This document shows positions 1-8,413 of a stretch of DNA of 64,000 bases, in pieces. A program made the translations under genes and the position numbers. Under the pieces are notes generated by a model. The model was not told the DNA's origin. It did not search any database and was given only the letters and a program-made list of their open reading frames with translations. Position 1 is the stretch's first letter. The number at the start of each line of letters is the position of its first letter. The DNA comes from Gaiellasilicea sp963761905 (lineage in GTDB: Bacteria; Actinomycetota; Thermoleophilia; Gaiellales; Gaiellaceae): assembly GCA_963761905.1 (NCBI GenBank), contig CAVXIQ010000001.1, positions 186,001-250,000 on the forward strand, in the 5' to 3' direction.

Positions 1-181
1 GGCGCTCCTCCTGATCGGGATGCATCGCGCCGCCGAAGACGAGGATCGCGTCGGCCTCCGCAGGAGCCTCGCCGCCGAGCGACACCGGCCACACCAGGAG
101 CTCGTGGCCGGCCTCGCGCACCGCGTCGCCGAAGACGCCGACGCCGACATTCGGGCCGTGCGTGAGCGCGAGCACCTTCAT
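1..181 (-). CDS. Class I glutamine amidotransferase-like protein (N-terminal part)
   Basis: Only the first 60 codons lie in the window; the gene runs off the left edge. The translation begins MKVLALTHGPNVGVGVFGDA and reaches a FGGAMHPDQEE stretch, which resembles the N-terminal half of GMP-synthase-like class I amidotransferases that are not part of guaA. The catalytic Cys/His/Glu would lie outside the window, so activity cannot be judged. The ATG is preceded by TACGAT and exactly 6 nt, the spacing seen at many leaderless starts here. The gene is divergent from murI. Confidence 0.6.
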   Translation of the reverse strand, partial: MKVLALTHGPNVGVGVFGDAVREAGHELLVWPVSLGGEAPAEADAILVFGGAMHPDQEER

Positions 182-224
182 CGGTCGATCGTATGCCGAC
201 GGGACGTCCTCGTAGACTCCTGCG
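182..224. promoter_or_regulatory. Divergent leaderless promoters for the amidotransferase gene and murI
   Basis: Forward: TAGACT, then cctgcg, then the murI ATG. Reverse: TACGAT, then CGACCG, then the ATG of the leftward gene. In both cases the -10 hexamer ends 6 nt before the start codon, which would put transcription start at or next to the A of ATG. No Shine-Dalgarno sequence could fit. Inferred from sequence only. Confidence 0.6.
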
Positions 225-1043
225 ATGGACACGAGGCCGATCGGGGTGTTCGACTCGGGCGTCGGCGGGCTGACCGTGCTCCACGAGTGCCTCGTCACCC
301 TGCCGCACGAGGACTTCGTCTACCTCGGCGACCATGCCCGGCTGCCGTACGGCCCGCGGCCGCTCGAGGAGGTACGCCGCTTCGCGCGCGAGATCGGCGG
401 CTACCTCGAGGCTCAGGACGTGAAGCTGATCGTCGTCGCCTGCAACTCGGCGACCGCGGCGGCGCTGCCGGAGCTCCAGACCGAGCTGCGCGTCCCGGTC
501 GTCGGCGTGATCACGCCCGAGGCGCACGCCGCGGTCCAGGCGACGAGAAACCGCCGGATCGGGCTGCTCGCGACGGAGGCCACCGTGCGCGCCGGTCGCT
601 ACGAGGAGCTCGTGCGCACGCTCGATGCCGGCGCGCAGCTCTTCTCCGTTCCCTGCCCGCGGCTCGTGCCGCTGATCGAGGGCGACGATGCCTTCGGCGC
701 CGCGACGACCGAGGCGGTGCGCGAGGTCGCGGCCGAGCTGAAGGACGCGGGCGTCGACACGGTGATCCTCGGCTGCACGCATTACCCGCTGATCCGGCCG
801 ATCCTCCAGCGCGTCTTCGGGCGCGACGTGACGCTCGTCTTCTCGGCCGAGGAGACGGCGCGCGAGGTGGCCGAGACGCTCGCGCGAAAGCGGATCGAGA
901 ACGACCCGGCGCGCGAGGGCTCCTACCGCTTCCTGACGACGGGCGATCCCGACGCGTTCCGCACGCTCGGCCGCCGGTTCCTGCAACTCCCGATCGAGGA
1001 GGTCGAGCACGTGGAGCTCGCGGCGCTGGAGGCGGTGGCTTGA
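225..1043 (+). CDS. murI: Glutamate racemase
   Basis: Interconverts L- and D-glutamate to supply D-Glu for peptidoglycan; cytoplasmic. The 272 aa are the usual family length. The N-terminal IGVFDSGVGGLTV motif and the two catalytic cysteines, Cys73 in VVACNSAT and Cys184 in ILGCTHYPLI, are all present. The ATG follows a TAGACT -10 box by 6 nt, so the mRNA is probably leaderless. It is the first gene of a tight murI-rph-mgtC-rdgB unit; its TGA overlaps the rph ATG by one base. Confidence 0.96.
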   Translation: MDTRPIGVFDSGVGGLTVLHECLVTLPHEDFVYLGDHARLPYGPRPLEEVRRFAREIGGYLEAQDVKLIVVACNSATAAALPELQTELRVPVVGVITPEAHAAVQATRNRRIGLLATEATVRAGRYEELVRTLDAGAQLFSVPCPRLVPLIEGDDAFGAATTEAVREVAAELKDAGVDTVILGCTHYPLIRPILQRVFGRDVTLVFSAEETAREVAETLARKRIENDPAREGSYRFLTTGDPDAFRTLGRRFLQLPIEEVEHVELAALEAVA

Positions 1044-1756
1044 TGCGAAACGACGGACGGCAGCGTGACGACGAGCTGCGGCGCCTCGACCTGATCCCGG
1101 ACTTCGTCGAGCTCGCGAACGGCTCCGTCCTCTACTCGCAGGGCAGGACGCGCGTGCTCTGCACGGCGACCGTCGAGGAGGGCGTGCCGCGCTGGCTCCA
1201 GCGCTCGGGGCGGGGCTGGATGACAGCCGAGTACTCGTTGCTCCCGGCCTCGACCGGCGAGCGGACGGCGCGCGAGGCGGCGCGGGGCAAGCAGGGCGGC
1301 CGGACGATCGAGATCCAGCGGCTGATCGGCCGCGCGCTGCGCGCGGTCTGCGACTTCGACGCGCTCGGCGAGCGGACGCTCTGGCTCGACTGCGACGTGA
1401 TCCAGGCCGACGGCGGCACCCGGTGCGCCGCGATCTCGGGCGCGTACGTGGCGGCGCGGCGGGCGCTCGACCGAATGGGCCTCTCGAAGGCTCTCGCCGG
1501 GTCGGTCGCGGCCGTCTCGGTGGGGATCGTCGACGGCCGCGTCCTCCTCGACCTCGACTACTCCGAGGACTCGACCGCGGAGACGGACATGAACGTCGTC
1601 ATGACCGGAGACGGACGCCTGATCGAGGTGCAGGCGACGGCCGAGAAGGAGCCGTTCTCGCGCGACCTGCTCGACGAGCTCCTGGACATCGCGGCGGGCG
1701 GGATCGAGACGATCGGCGACGCGCAGCAGGACGCGATCGCCGTCGAGCGTGCCTGA
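1043..1756 (+). CDS. rph: Ribonuclease PH
   Basis: Phosphorolytic 3'-5' exoribonuclease that trims tRNA 3' ends. The 237 aa product carries the family blocks GSVLYSQGRTRVLCTATVEE, a GRTIEIQRLIGRALR region, LWLDCDVIQADGGTR, and DLDYSEDS with the acidic metal-site residues. The ATG at 1043 overlaps the murI stop (TGATG), which fits translational coupling; an open frame continues far upstream but only as a shadow over murI. The last 8 bases overlap the mgtC-like gene. murI-rph-rdgB is a conserved actinobacterial order. Confidence 0.96.
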   Translation: MRNDGRQRDDELRRLDLIPDFVELANGSVLYSQGRTRVLCTATVEEGVPRWLQRSGRGWMTAEYSLLPASTGERTAREAARGKQGGRTIEIQRLIGRALRAVCDFDALGERTLWLDCDVIQADGGTRCAAISGAYVAARRALDRMGLSKALAGSVAAVSVGIVDGRVLLDLDYSEDSTAETDMNVVMTGDGRLIEVQATAEKEPFSRDLLDELLDIAAGGIETIGDAQQDAIAVERA

Positions 1757-2423
1757 CCTCTCCACGACCGAGGCGCTCCTGCGGCTGCTCGCGGCCGCGC
1801 TGCTCGGCGGCGCGATCGGCTTCGAGCGCGAGCTGCGCGACCACGAGGCGGGCTTCCGCACCCACCTGATCGTCTCGCTCGGCGCCTGCGTCTTCACGCT
1901 CGTCTCGGCGTACGGGTGGACGGACTGGCAGTTCTCGACGGAGTCGGGAATCGTCTTCGACCCGACGCGGATCGCGGCGCAGATCGTCACCGGGATCGGA
2001 TTCCTCGGTGCCGGCGCGATCATCGTCCGCGGGATCAACGTGCGGGGCCTGACGACGGCGGCGACGCTCTGGGTGTGCGCCGCGATCGGAATGGCGGCCG
2101 GGACGGGCTACAACGTGGTGGCGTTCGGGGCCACCGTGCTCGTGCTCGTCTCGCTCGGGCCGCTCCGCGTCGTCAGCAAGCGGATGGTCGCCCGCGTGCG
2201 CCCGGAGGAGGCGAGCCTCGTGATCAACCTGGCGCCGGAGGGCACGGCCGCAACGGTCTTGACTCGGATCGAGGAGCTCGGCGGCACCGTCGATGCGATC
2301 GAGTTCGGCGACGATCGGACGATCGACGTCTCGCTCCGCTCGCTGAAGCGATCGGAGTCGGCCCGGATCGCGGAGGAGGTGTCGGCGCTCGACGACGTTG
2401 CGCGGCTCCAATGGCGGCCGTGA
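1749..2423 (+). CDS. MgtC/SapB family membrane protein
   Basis: Has the MgtC signature region LLGGAIGFERELRDHEAGF near residues 17-35, then several hydrophobic segments (around 38-50, 77-95 and 100-135) and a C-terminal soluble domain of about 80 residues that looks ACT-like. Family members affect Mg2+ homeostasis and F-type ATPase activity in other bacteria; the role here is unknown. GTG start inside the rph 3' end (8-nt overlap). Translationally coupled to rdgB downstream. Confidence 0.88.
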   Translation: MPDLSTTEALLRLLAAALLGGAIGFERELRDHEAGFRTHLIVSLGACVFTLVSAYGWTDWQFSTESGIVFDPTRIAAQIVTGIGFLGAGAIIVRGINVRGLTTAATLWVCAAIGMAAGTGYNVVAFGATVLVLVSLGPLRVVSKRMVARVRPEEASLVINLAPEGTAATVLTRIEELGGTVDAIEFGDDRTIDVSLRSLKRSESARIAEEVSALDDVARLQWRP

Positions 2424-2967
2424 GGGCGCGCCTGTGCTCGCAGAATCCGCACAAGCTGGAGGAGCTCCGGGCGGCGTTGCCGGACTGGGAGCTCGAGCTC
2501 CTGGAAGCCGATGGGTATCCGGAGGAGGTGGGCGCGACGTTCCTCGAGAACGCGCGGGCGAAGGCGCGCTTCGGTCGGGCGCAGGTGGAGAGCGGGGTGT
2601 GGACGATCGGCGAGGACTCGGGGATCGAGGCCGCGGCGCTCGGCGGCCGGCCGGGGATCCAGTCGGCGCGCTGGGCCGACGACGGCGTCGCGCGACTGCT
2701 CGAGGAGCTGGCGGGCGTCGAGGATCGTCGCGCTCGCTACGTCTGCGAGCTCGTGTGCTCGACCCCCGCGGGCGAGCTGCGTGGCACCGGGATCCTCGAA
2801 GGCACGCTCGCCCATCGCGCCGAGCGGCGAGGAGGGCTTCGGCTACGACCCGATCTTCGTTCCCCTCGGCGAGACGCGGACGGTGGCCGAGCTCGGCAAC
2901 GACTGGAAGCGGCGTCAACTCCCATCGCGCCCGCGCCGCGCGCGCTCTCGCGGCGGCGCTCGCCTAG
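2411..2967 (+). CDS. rdgB: RdgB/HAM1 non-canonical purine NTP pyrophosphatase, frameshifted twice
   Basis: Hydrolyses dITP/XTP to keep them out of DNA. Family blocks are all present but in three frames: LCSQNPHKLEELRAALPDWE and GEDSGIEAAALGGRPG in frame one, SGEEGFGYDPIFVP and ETRTVAELG in frame two, NSHRARAARALAAALA and the stop in frame three. Each step fits one extra base, near the CCC at 2811-2813 and near 2915. Removing them restores a protein of about 185 aa, the normal size. ATG 2411 or GTG 2420 may be the start; the latter makes a GTGA overlap with the preceding stop. Sequence error is more likely than decay because every motif is conserved. Confidence 0.85.
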
Positions 2968-3785
2968 GCGAGCCCCGAGACCTCGTCGTCGCCGCGGCTT
3001 CCCTGCGCGAGCCACCAGTTGATCTCGGCGCCGAAGACGATCACGTTCGACATCACGTAGATCCAGACGAGCAGGAGCGCCGACGCGCCGAGCGCCTGCA
3101 CCGCCACGACCTCGGCCGAGAGCCGAACGAAGATCGGCAGCGCCTGGAAGGTCACCTGGAGCAGCACTGCCCCGAGCGCGGCGCCGGGCCACACCTCGCT
3201 CAGCGTCAGCCGAGCGTTCGTCAGCCGCTCATACGCGGAGACGAGGAAGACGAACACGGCGCCGGTCGACAGGAGCACCGACAGCGCGTAGGCGATCACT
3301 CCGTTCGAGACGAAGCCGGGCGCGAATCGTTTCAGGATGTCGAAGCCGATCGAGCCGACGACGAGCGCGAAGAAGAGAATCAGCAGCGAGCCGGCCATGA
3401 ACAGCGTCGCGAGACCCTTGCCGTGGAGAAAGCCGCGATTCGGCTTCCCGTAGACGATGTTGAAGGCCGACTCGAGCACGCTGAAGAGCGAGAGCGACGT
3501 CCAGAGGAGGAATGCGCCGCCGATCAACCCGAGTGTCGTCGCGTTCTCGGTGATCGCCTCGACGACGCGCACGATGTCGCCGATCGACTGCGAGGGGAAG
3601 AGCCGCCGGAGCTCCTCGACGAGGTAGCTCGATTCCTCCGCACGCCCGGTGAAGCCGAGCAGCGCGAGCGCGAGGAAGATCAGCGAGACCGAGGAGAGAA
3701 GGCCGAAGTAGGCGATCATCGCGGCGAGATGGGTGCCCCGATCGGCGAAGAACTTGGCCAGCGGCTGGGCGAGGGGTCGACGCAC
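2964..3785 (-). CDS. YihY/BrkB family inner-membrane protein
   Basis: 273 aa with about six transmembrane segments, starting with an amphipathic region and AYFGLLSSVSLIFLALALLG, and ending in a WIYVMSNVIVFGAEINWWLA block typical of YihY/BrkB proteins (UPF0761). Once annotated as RNase BN, the family's biochemical role is unsettled. GTG start; CATACT lies 6 nt upstream on the same strand, again consistent with a leaderless mRNA. The 3' end overlaps rdgB by 4 bases, tail to tail. Confidence 0.88.
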   Translation of the reverse strand: MRRPLAQPLAKFFADRGTHLAAMIAYFGLLSSVSLIFLALALLGFTGRAEESSYLVEELRRLFPSQSIGDIVRVVEAITENATTLGLIGGAFLLWTSLSLFSVLESAFNIVYGKPNRGFLHGKGLATLFMAGSLLILFFALVVGSIGFDILKRFAPGFVSNGVIAYALSVLLSTGAVFVFLVSAYERLTNARLTLSEVWPGAALGAVLLQVTFQALPIFVRLSAEVVAVQALGASALLLVWIYVMSNVIVFGAEINWWLAQGSRGDDEVSGLA

Positions 3786-3818
3786 ACGCGGAGTATGAGC
3801 ACTGTTAGGTTCAGGGAC

Positions 3819-4223
3819 ATGGACACCGCCAGCGCGCTCGCCGATCTGTCCGAGATCTCCTCGCAGATCGAGACTGCAGTGGTCTTCGACTCCGCCGGAA
3901 CCGTCCTCGGCTCGACCGGCGGCGACGAGGCCCGCTCGAAGCGGCTTGTCCAGACGGCGCTCGATCTGATCGCGGCAGCCGCAGACGTGGGCACGAGCGC
4001 GGGACGCACGCTCACCCAGATCGAGGCTTCCCTGCGCGAAGGAAGCGTCTTCGTCGTGACCGGCGAGGAGCAGGGGATCGCGGTGACGACGACGCCCGAG
4101 CCGACCTCGGGGCTCGTCTTCTACGACCTGAAGACGTGCCTGCGCTCGCTCGCCGACGAGGCTACGAAGCCACCGCCGAAGCCTCGCCGGCCGAGGAAGA
4201 AGCAGGAGGAGCCCGATGCGTAA
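3819..4223 (+). CDS. Roadblock/LC7-like domain protein
   Basis: A protein of about 134 aa whose first 110 residues look like a roadblock/LC7 (profilin-like) domain: helix LADLSEISSQIETAVVFD, a VVFDSAGTVLGSTG strand pair, a central helix, then VFVVTGEEQGIAVTT strands and a C-terminal helix. It ends in a Pro/Lys/Arg-rich tail. Such proteins often partner small GTPases, but none is nearby. ATG 3819 follows TAGGTT by 7 nt; an in-frame ATG at 3795 is the alternative but would sit upstream of that -10 box. Overlaps the next small gene by 8 bases. Confidence 0.7.
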   Translation: MDTASALADLSEISSQIETAVVFDSAGTVLGSTGGDEARSKRLVQTALDLIAAAADVGTSAGRTLTQIEASLREGSVFVVTGEEQGIAVTTTPEPTSGLVFYDLKTCLRSLADEATKPPPKPRRPRKKQEEPDA

Positions 4224-4398
4224 GCTGCTCGCGCTCGTCGTCCTCGTCGTCGTCGCGCTGCTCTACTTCAATCGCCGACGAGACGAGCGTCGCGAGCGCG
4301 TCAACCTCTACTACGACGACGGCTCGATGGTCACGCTGGAGCGAGGCCTGCCCGGTTCGGAGCGCCTGCTCGAGCTAGCGAGGGCCTCCCTGCGCTGA
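4216..4398 (+). CDS. Small single-pass membrane protein
   Basis: 60 aa: a short basic start, one transmembrane helix (LLALVVLVVVALLYF, about residues 4-18), a basic stop-transfer patch RRRDERRER, then a soluble tail of about 30 residues with NLYYDDGSMVTLERG. The function is unknown. Its ATG lies 8 bases inside the preceding roadblock gene, so the two are probably co-translated and pyrE follows 25 bases later. The tail resembles short actinobacterial proteins encoded beside pyrE, but I cannot name the family. Confidence 0.65.
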   Translation: MRKLLALVVLVVVALLYFNRRRDERRERVNLYYDDGSMVTLERGLPGSERLLELARASLR

Positions 4399-4423
4399 TG
4401 GGCTCTCCGCTGCTGGTGAGGGC

Positions 4424-4957
4424 GTGAACCTCGCGGCCGAGCTTCGCGAGCACGCCCTGCTCGAGGGCGACTTCGTCCTCCGCTCCGGCCGGCGCTCCTC
4501 GTACTACCTCGACAAGTACCGCTTCGAGACGCGCCCCGAGCTCCTCAGGTCGATCGGCGAGCGGCTCGCGGCGGCAGCGCACGAGCACGAGCCGGCCGCC
4601 GTTCGCCTCGCAGCACCGGCGCTCGGCGCGGTCGCGCTCGCCGCCGCCGCCTCGCTCTCGGGGGGCCTGCCGTTCGTGATCGTCCGCGACGAGGCCAAGT
4701 CGTACGGCACCGGCAACCGGATCGAGGGGCCGTTCGAGTCGGGCGAGCTCGTCTGCCTGATCGAGGACGTCGTCACCTCGGGCGGAGCCCTGCTCGGCGC
4801 CGTCGAGGCGATCCGCGCGGAGGGGCTCGTGGTCCGGAACGCGGTCTGCGTGATCGATCGCGAGGAGGGAGGAGCGGACGCTCTGGCCCGGAACGGTGTC
4901 CGGCTCCGGTCGCTCCTCGTCGCCCGCGATGTCGTTCCGGCCGCAAACAGCGGCTGA
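4424..4957 (+). CDS. pyrE: Orotate phosphoribosyltransferase
   Basis: Converts orotate and PRPP to OMP in pyrimidine synthesis. 177 aa with SGRRSSYYLDKYRFETRPEL near the N-terminus, the conserved RDEAKSYGTGNRIEG region, and the PRPP-binding loop LIEDVVTSGGALL near residues 112-124. GTG start. The other late pyrimidine gene, pyrF, lies about 2.2 kb downstream in a separate unit. Confidence 0.92.
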   Translation: MNLAAELREHALLEGDFVLRSGRRSSYYLDKYRFETRPELLRSIGERLAAAAHEHEPAAVRLAAPALGAVALAAAASLSGGLPFVIVRDEAKSYGTGNRIEGPFESGELVCLIEDVVTSGGALLGAVEAIRAEGLVVRNAVCVIDREEGGADALARNGVRLRSLLVARDVVPAANSG

Positions 4958-4994
4958 ACCCGCGCAGAAAACCGCATGGTTGAGCCGGTTCCCG

Positions 4995-5023
4995 TTGAGG
5001 GGGTCCGACGAGGCTGTTAGGGT
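4995..5023 (+). promoter_or_regulatory. Promoter of the HU gene
   Basis: TTGAGG (4995-5000), a 17-nt spacer and TAGGGT (5018-5023) form a good housekeeping-sigma promoter. Transcription would start near 5030, leaving a leader of about 37 nt that contains the HU ribosome binding site. This is one of the few clear leadered promoters in the window. Confidence 0.65.
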
Positions 5024-5066
5024 CTGCCCAGTTTTTCGCTCAATCCCCGACGCAGGAGGAGTGCAA

Positions 5067-5348
5067 GTGACGAAACAGGAATTCGTGGACGCAGTAGCGT
5101 CGAAGAGCAATCTCTCGCGCCGCGACGCGAGTGCGGCCGTGGACGCGTTCCTCGAGTGCGTCACCGACGCGCTCAAGTCCCGCGACACGATCACCTTCAC
5201 TGGGTTCGGGAAGTTTTCGACCGCCGATCGCGCGGCCCGCGAAGGCGTCAACCCGCGGAACCCGGGCGAGAAGGTGCACATCGCGGCCGCGACCGTGCCG
5301 AAGTTCTCGGCCGGAAGCCAGCTCAAGGCGGCCGTCAAGGGAGGCTGA
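5067..5348 (+). CDS. HU family DNA-binding protein
   Basis: 93-aa histone-like protein that bends and compacts DNA. Sequence reads MTKQEFVDAVASKSNLSRRD, then TFTGFGKFS, the arm signature region RAAREGVNPRNPGEKVHI and FSAGSQLKAAVK. GTG at 5067 is chosen because AGGAGG lies 7 nt upstream; GTG 5061 is too close to it. It has its own promoter and a strong terminator, so it is monocistronic. The length is that of plain HU, without the long basic tail of mycobacterial HupB. Confidence 0.95.
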   Translation: MTKQEFVDAVASKSNLSRRDASAAVDAFLECVTDALKSRDTITFTGFGKFSTADRAAREGVNPRNPGEKVHIAAATVPKFSAGSQLKAAVKGG

Positions 5349-5370
5349 TTCCGCCGCTCCTCCGTCGTTC

Positions 5371-5402
5371 AGAGAGCCGTCCTCAAGGGCGGCTCTCTTT
5401 TT
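5371..5402 (+). terminator. Rho-independent terminator after HU
   Basis: AGAGAGCCG pairs with CGGCTCTCT across a 10-nt loop, followed by a run of five or more T. It lies 22 nt after the HU stop codon and just before the SOS-type promoter of the next gene. Confidence 0.85.
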
Positions 5403-5406
5403 GCGC

Positions 5407-5441
5407 TTGCAGACGAACATATGTTCGCCTAAGCTCGGGTC
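5407..5441 (+). promoter_or_regulatory. LexA (SOS) box inside a leaderless promoter
   Basis: TTGCAG (5407-5412), a 17-nt spacer and TAAGCT (5430-5435) form a promoter, and the GTG start follows after 6 nt. Within the spacer, 5414-5427 reads CGAACATATGTTCG, a perfect 14-bp palindrome matching the Gram-positive/actinobacterial LexA consensus CGAACnnnnGTTCG. A repressor bound there would block RNA polymerase. The downstream gene encodes a nuclease of UvrC/Cho type, as expected of an SOS gene. Confidence 0.85.
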
Positions 5442-7083
5442 GTGCAGCTCGCCTTCGACTCCGCAGACCGACTCGTCGAGCTCGTCCACGCCCGCCGAGG
5501 ACCGGTGCCGCTCGAAGACGCCGCGAGAACGCTCTTCGCGCTGCGTCACGTCCCGTTGGGGCTTGCCCGCGAGCTGCTGACGGAGGTGGTCGAAGGCGAC
5601 GCGCGGCTCGCCTGGCGGGGCGGCGCGGCGGTGGGTCTCGCCGATCCGCCGGGCGCGAGGACGCTGCTCGAGCAGGCGACATACGTCGTGGTCGACCTGG
5701 AGACGACCGGCCTTCGCCCCGGGGCCGCCGGGATCTGCGAGATCGGCGCCGTGCGGGTCCGCGGGCTCGAGCTTGCAGAGACGTTCGAGACACTCGTGAA
5801 CCCGAGACGGCCGTTGCCTGCCCCCATCGCAGCGCTGACGGGGATCGAGCCGGCCGCGCTTCGGGGTGCGCCGCCGGCGGAGCTCGCCGTGCGCCGGTTC
5901 CTCGACTTCGCAGGCGACGCCGTCCTCGTCGCCCACAACGCCCGCTTCGACCTCGGCTTCCTCGACGTCGAGGTCGAACGACTGACCGGTCGGCGGCTCG
6001 CAGCGCCCGTCGTCGACACGGTCTGGCTGGCGCGCCGGTTGCTGGAGGGCCGGATCGCTCGCGTCGGGCTCGCCTCGCTCGCCCATTTCTTCGGGACGTC
6101 GGTTCGGCCGTGCCATCGAGCCCTCGCCGACGCGCAGGCGACGGCCGAGATCCTGCTCGCCCTGCTCGGACTCGCTCAGGAGCGGGGCGCATGCACGGTC
6201 GCCGAGATCGTCGAGCTCTCGGCGCCACGAGCTCGACGGCTCGCCGGCAAGCGCTCGCTCGTCGCCGGAGCTCCGGCCGGGCCGGGTGTCTATCTCTTCC
6301 GCGATCGGAACGAGCAGGTTCTCTACGTCGGACGCGCCCGCGGCCTCAAGCAGCGACTCGGCTCGTACTTCCGGACGGAGCGGCAGCGACCCGCCGTCGA
6401 GGCGGCGCTCGGCGCGCTCGCGCGGGTCGAATGGCGGCAGCTCGGCTCCGAGCTCGAGGCGGCGCTCGAGGAGCTGCGGCTCCTGCGCGAGCTGCGGCCT
6501 CCCGCGAACGCGCGAAGCCTCCGGCCCGATCGATACCTCTACCTCCGGCGTCGCGGCGCTTCCTTTGTCGTGACGGAGACGCCGACGGCACTGGGCCCGA
6601 TCAAGAGCCGTCGAGTCGCCCAACAGCGCGGCCCGAGCGCTCGCGGATCACGAGGGGGACGACATCGCCGCGGCGCTCCCGGCGCTGCGGGCGCGTCTGC
6701 GGCGGCTTGCCGGCGATCTCCGCTTCGAGGACGCGGCACGCCTTCGGGATCGGCTGACGGCGCTCGAGCAGGTCGCCAGCTCGCTCGCCGAGCTCGACCG
6801 GCTTCGTGCGCTCGAGGTCTGCCTGCTCGTACCCGCGCTCGAGCCGGGGTTCCTGCGCGCCTTCTTCGTCACGGGCGGGCGCGTCGTCTCGTCGCGCTCG
6901 GTGCTGCCGGGCTGCGCGGGCCGCGTCGAGATCGAAGCGGGGCTCGCGGCAGCCCGGAGAAGCGCGCCCGCGACTGGCCCGGAGGACGCCGACGAGCTCC
7001 TGCTCGTGGGCTCGTTCCTGCGCCGCCCGCCGCCGGAGCTACGGGTCGTTCCGCTCGTGGCCGAGCGGATCCTGGCGGCCTGA
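5442..7083 (+). CDS. DnaQ-like exonuclease fused to a GIY-YIG (UvrC/Cho-like) nuclease, frameshifted
   Basis: About 547 aa. An N-terminal helical region (1-75) precedes a DnaQ exonuclease with ExoI VVVDLETTGLRPG, ExoII VAHNARFDLGF and ExoIII HRALADAQATAEIL, then a GIY-YIG domain starting GPGVYLFRDRNEQVLYVGRA. After a +1 frameshift near 6624-6633 comes LRFEDAARLRDRLTALEQV, a UvrB-interaction (UVR) motif, and a C-terminal region ending at 7083. This architecture is known from actinobacterial UvrC-like proteins and suggests damage incision with end processing. The leaderless GTG sits under a LexA box. The frameshift is probably a sequence error since both sides are well conserved. Confidence 0.88.
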
Positions 7084-7103
7084 GGACGCTCCGCAGGACG
7101 GAG

Positions 7104-7115
7104 TAGCCTGTGCCC
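7104..7115 (+). promoter_or_regulatory. Leaderless promoter -10 of pyrF
   Basis: TAGCCT (7104-7109) is followed by gtgccc and then the GTG at 7116. The earlier in-frame GTG at 7110 abuts the hexamer and would lie upstream of the expected transcription start, so 7116 is the preferred start. No convincing -35 was seen. Confidence 0.55.
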
Positions 7116-8045
7116 GTGGCGCAGGATCTCGAGGCCGAAGCGCGCGTTGAGACCGCGCCGTTCGCAGATCGGCTCGCGGACGCGGTCGAGCGCAAGCGGA
7201 GCCAGCTCGTCGTCGGCCTCGATCCCAGCCTCGAGCTGCTGCCGCTCGAGGTGCGCGGCGAGGCGGTGCTCGGACGCGCCGAGAGCGCCCACGCCTATGC
7301 CCGCTTCTGCTGCGGGATCGTCGACGCGGTCGCGCCGTATGTCGTCGCCGTCAAGCCGCAGGTCGCGTTCTTCGAGACGCTCGGCGCGGACGGGATCGCC
7401 GCGCTCGAGCGGGTCTGCGGCTACGCACGGAGTGCCGGCCTGCTCGTGATCGCGGACGGCAAGCGCGGGGACATCGGCTCGACCGCACGGGCGTATGCGA
7501 CCGCGTTTCTCGAGCCTCGGGGCGAGGAGCCGGCGCTGGCAGACGCGCTGACCGTCAACGTGTATCTCGGCCGGGACTCGATCGAGCCGTTTCTCCAGGC
7601 CTGCCGCCTCCACGGCGCTGGGATCTTCTGCCTGGTGCGCACATCGAACGCGGGTGCGGTCGACGTCCAGGAGCTGGCGCTCTCGGACGGCCGGCGCGTG
7701 TGGCAGCACGTCGCCGCGCTCGTCGACGAATGGGGCGCCGACCTCGTCGGCGAGCGCGGCCTCTCGAGCGTCGGGGCCGTCGTGGGGGCGACGGTTCCGC
7801 GCGCCGTCGGCGAGGCGCGCAGGCTGCTGCCGCGCTCCGTGCTCCTCCTGCCGGGCGTCGGCGCCCAGGGAGCGACTCCGGCCGACGTCGCTCGCGCGTT
7901 CACGAGCGGCCCCGCGAGCGCGCTCGTGACCGCGTCGCGCTCCGTGATCTACGCGTACCGCGGTGGCGACTCCGACTGGCGCTCCGCGGCCGGCGTCGAA
8001 GCGGCGCGGCTCCGGTCCGAGGTCTGGTCGGTCTCGGGTTGGTGA
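7116..8045 (+). CDS. pyrF: Orotidine 5'-phosphate decarboxylase
   Basis: Decarboxylates OMP to UMP, the last step of de novo UMP synthesis. 309 aa, the longer type-2 PyrF seen in actinobacteria. VVGLDPSLELL, VAVKPQVAFFE and the catalytic block IADGKRGDIGSTA are present, as is the phosphate-binding LLPGVGAQGATP. The start is set by a TAGCCT box 6 nt upstream. The stop overlaps the start of the LysM gene (GTGA). Confidence 0.94.
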   Translation: MAQDLEAEARVETAPFADRLADAVERKRSQLVVGLDPSLELLPLEVRGEAVLGRAESAHAYARFCCGIVDAVAPYVVAVKPQVAFFETLGADGIAALERVCGYARSAGLLVIADGKRGDIGSTARAYATAFLEPRGEEPALADALTVNVYLGRDSIEPFLQACRLHGAGIFCLVRTSNAGAVDVQELALSDGRRVWQHVAALVDEWGADLVGERGLSSVGAVVGATVPRAVGEARRLLPRSVLLLPGVGAQGATPADVARAFTSGPASALVTASRSVIYAYRGGDSDWRSAAGVEAARLRSEVWSVSGW

Positions 8046-8401
8046 GACGTGAGCAACGCTCGAGCACGGGGCTGGCCGCACGGTTCCTGGCGCCGGTCGT
8101 CTTCCTGGCGGCCGTCACGATCGCCGTCCTGATCGTCCGCTCCGGCCTCTCCGGCGACGACGCCGTCGCGCCTCCGGGAACCGCGCTCGAGACACGAGCC
8201 ACGACGACGACCTCGCCGCGAACGACGACGACGAGGCGGACGACTCCGCCGCAGGAGCGACGGAGCTACTCGATCGAGGCCGGCGATACGCTCGAGACGA
8301 TCGCGGCCCAGTTCGACACGACGGTCGAACGCCTGCTGACGCTGAATCCCGGCCTCGATCCGGTCGCTCTGAGAATCGGGCAGCGGATCCGGGTCGAGTA
8401 G
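8042..8401 (+). CDS. Membrane-anchored LysM domain protein
   Basis: 119 aa: basic N-terminus, one transmembrane helix (FLAPVVFLAAVTIAVLIV, about residues 14-31), a Thr/Arg-rich linker (TTTTSPRTTTTRRTT) and a C-terminal LysM domain (about 74-119) with YSIEAGDTLETIAAQFDTT and LRIGQRIRV. LysM binds peptidoglycan glycan strands, so the domain should lie outside the membrane. Its GTG overlaps the pyrF stop. It precedes dacA, another cell-wall gene, by 12 bases. Confidence 0.85.
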   Translation: MRREQRSSTGLAARFLAPVVFLAAVTIAVLIVRSGLSGDDAVAPPGTALETRATTTTSPRTTTTRRTTPPQERRSYSIEAGDTLETIAAQFDTTVERLLTLNPGLDPVALRIGQRIRVE

Positions 8402-8413
8402 AGTGGCCGCCGT

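Noticed and set aside
20..1042. Long open frame upstream of rph
   Set aside because: It is an Arg-rich shadow of murI; RNase PH homology starts at 1043.
7110..7115. GTG at 7110 as pyrF start
   Set aside because: It directly abuts the TAGCCT -10 box and would lie upstream of the transcript start; GTG 7116 has the 6-nt spacing seen elsewhere.
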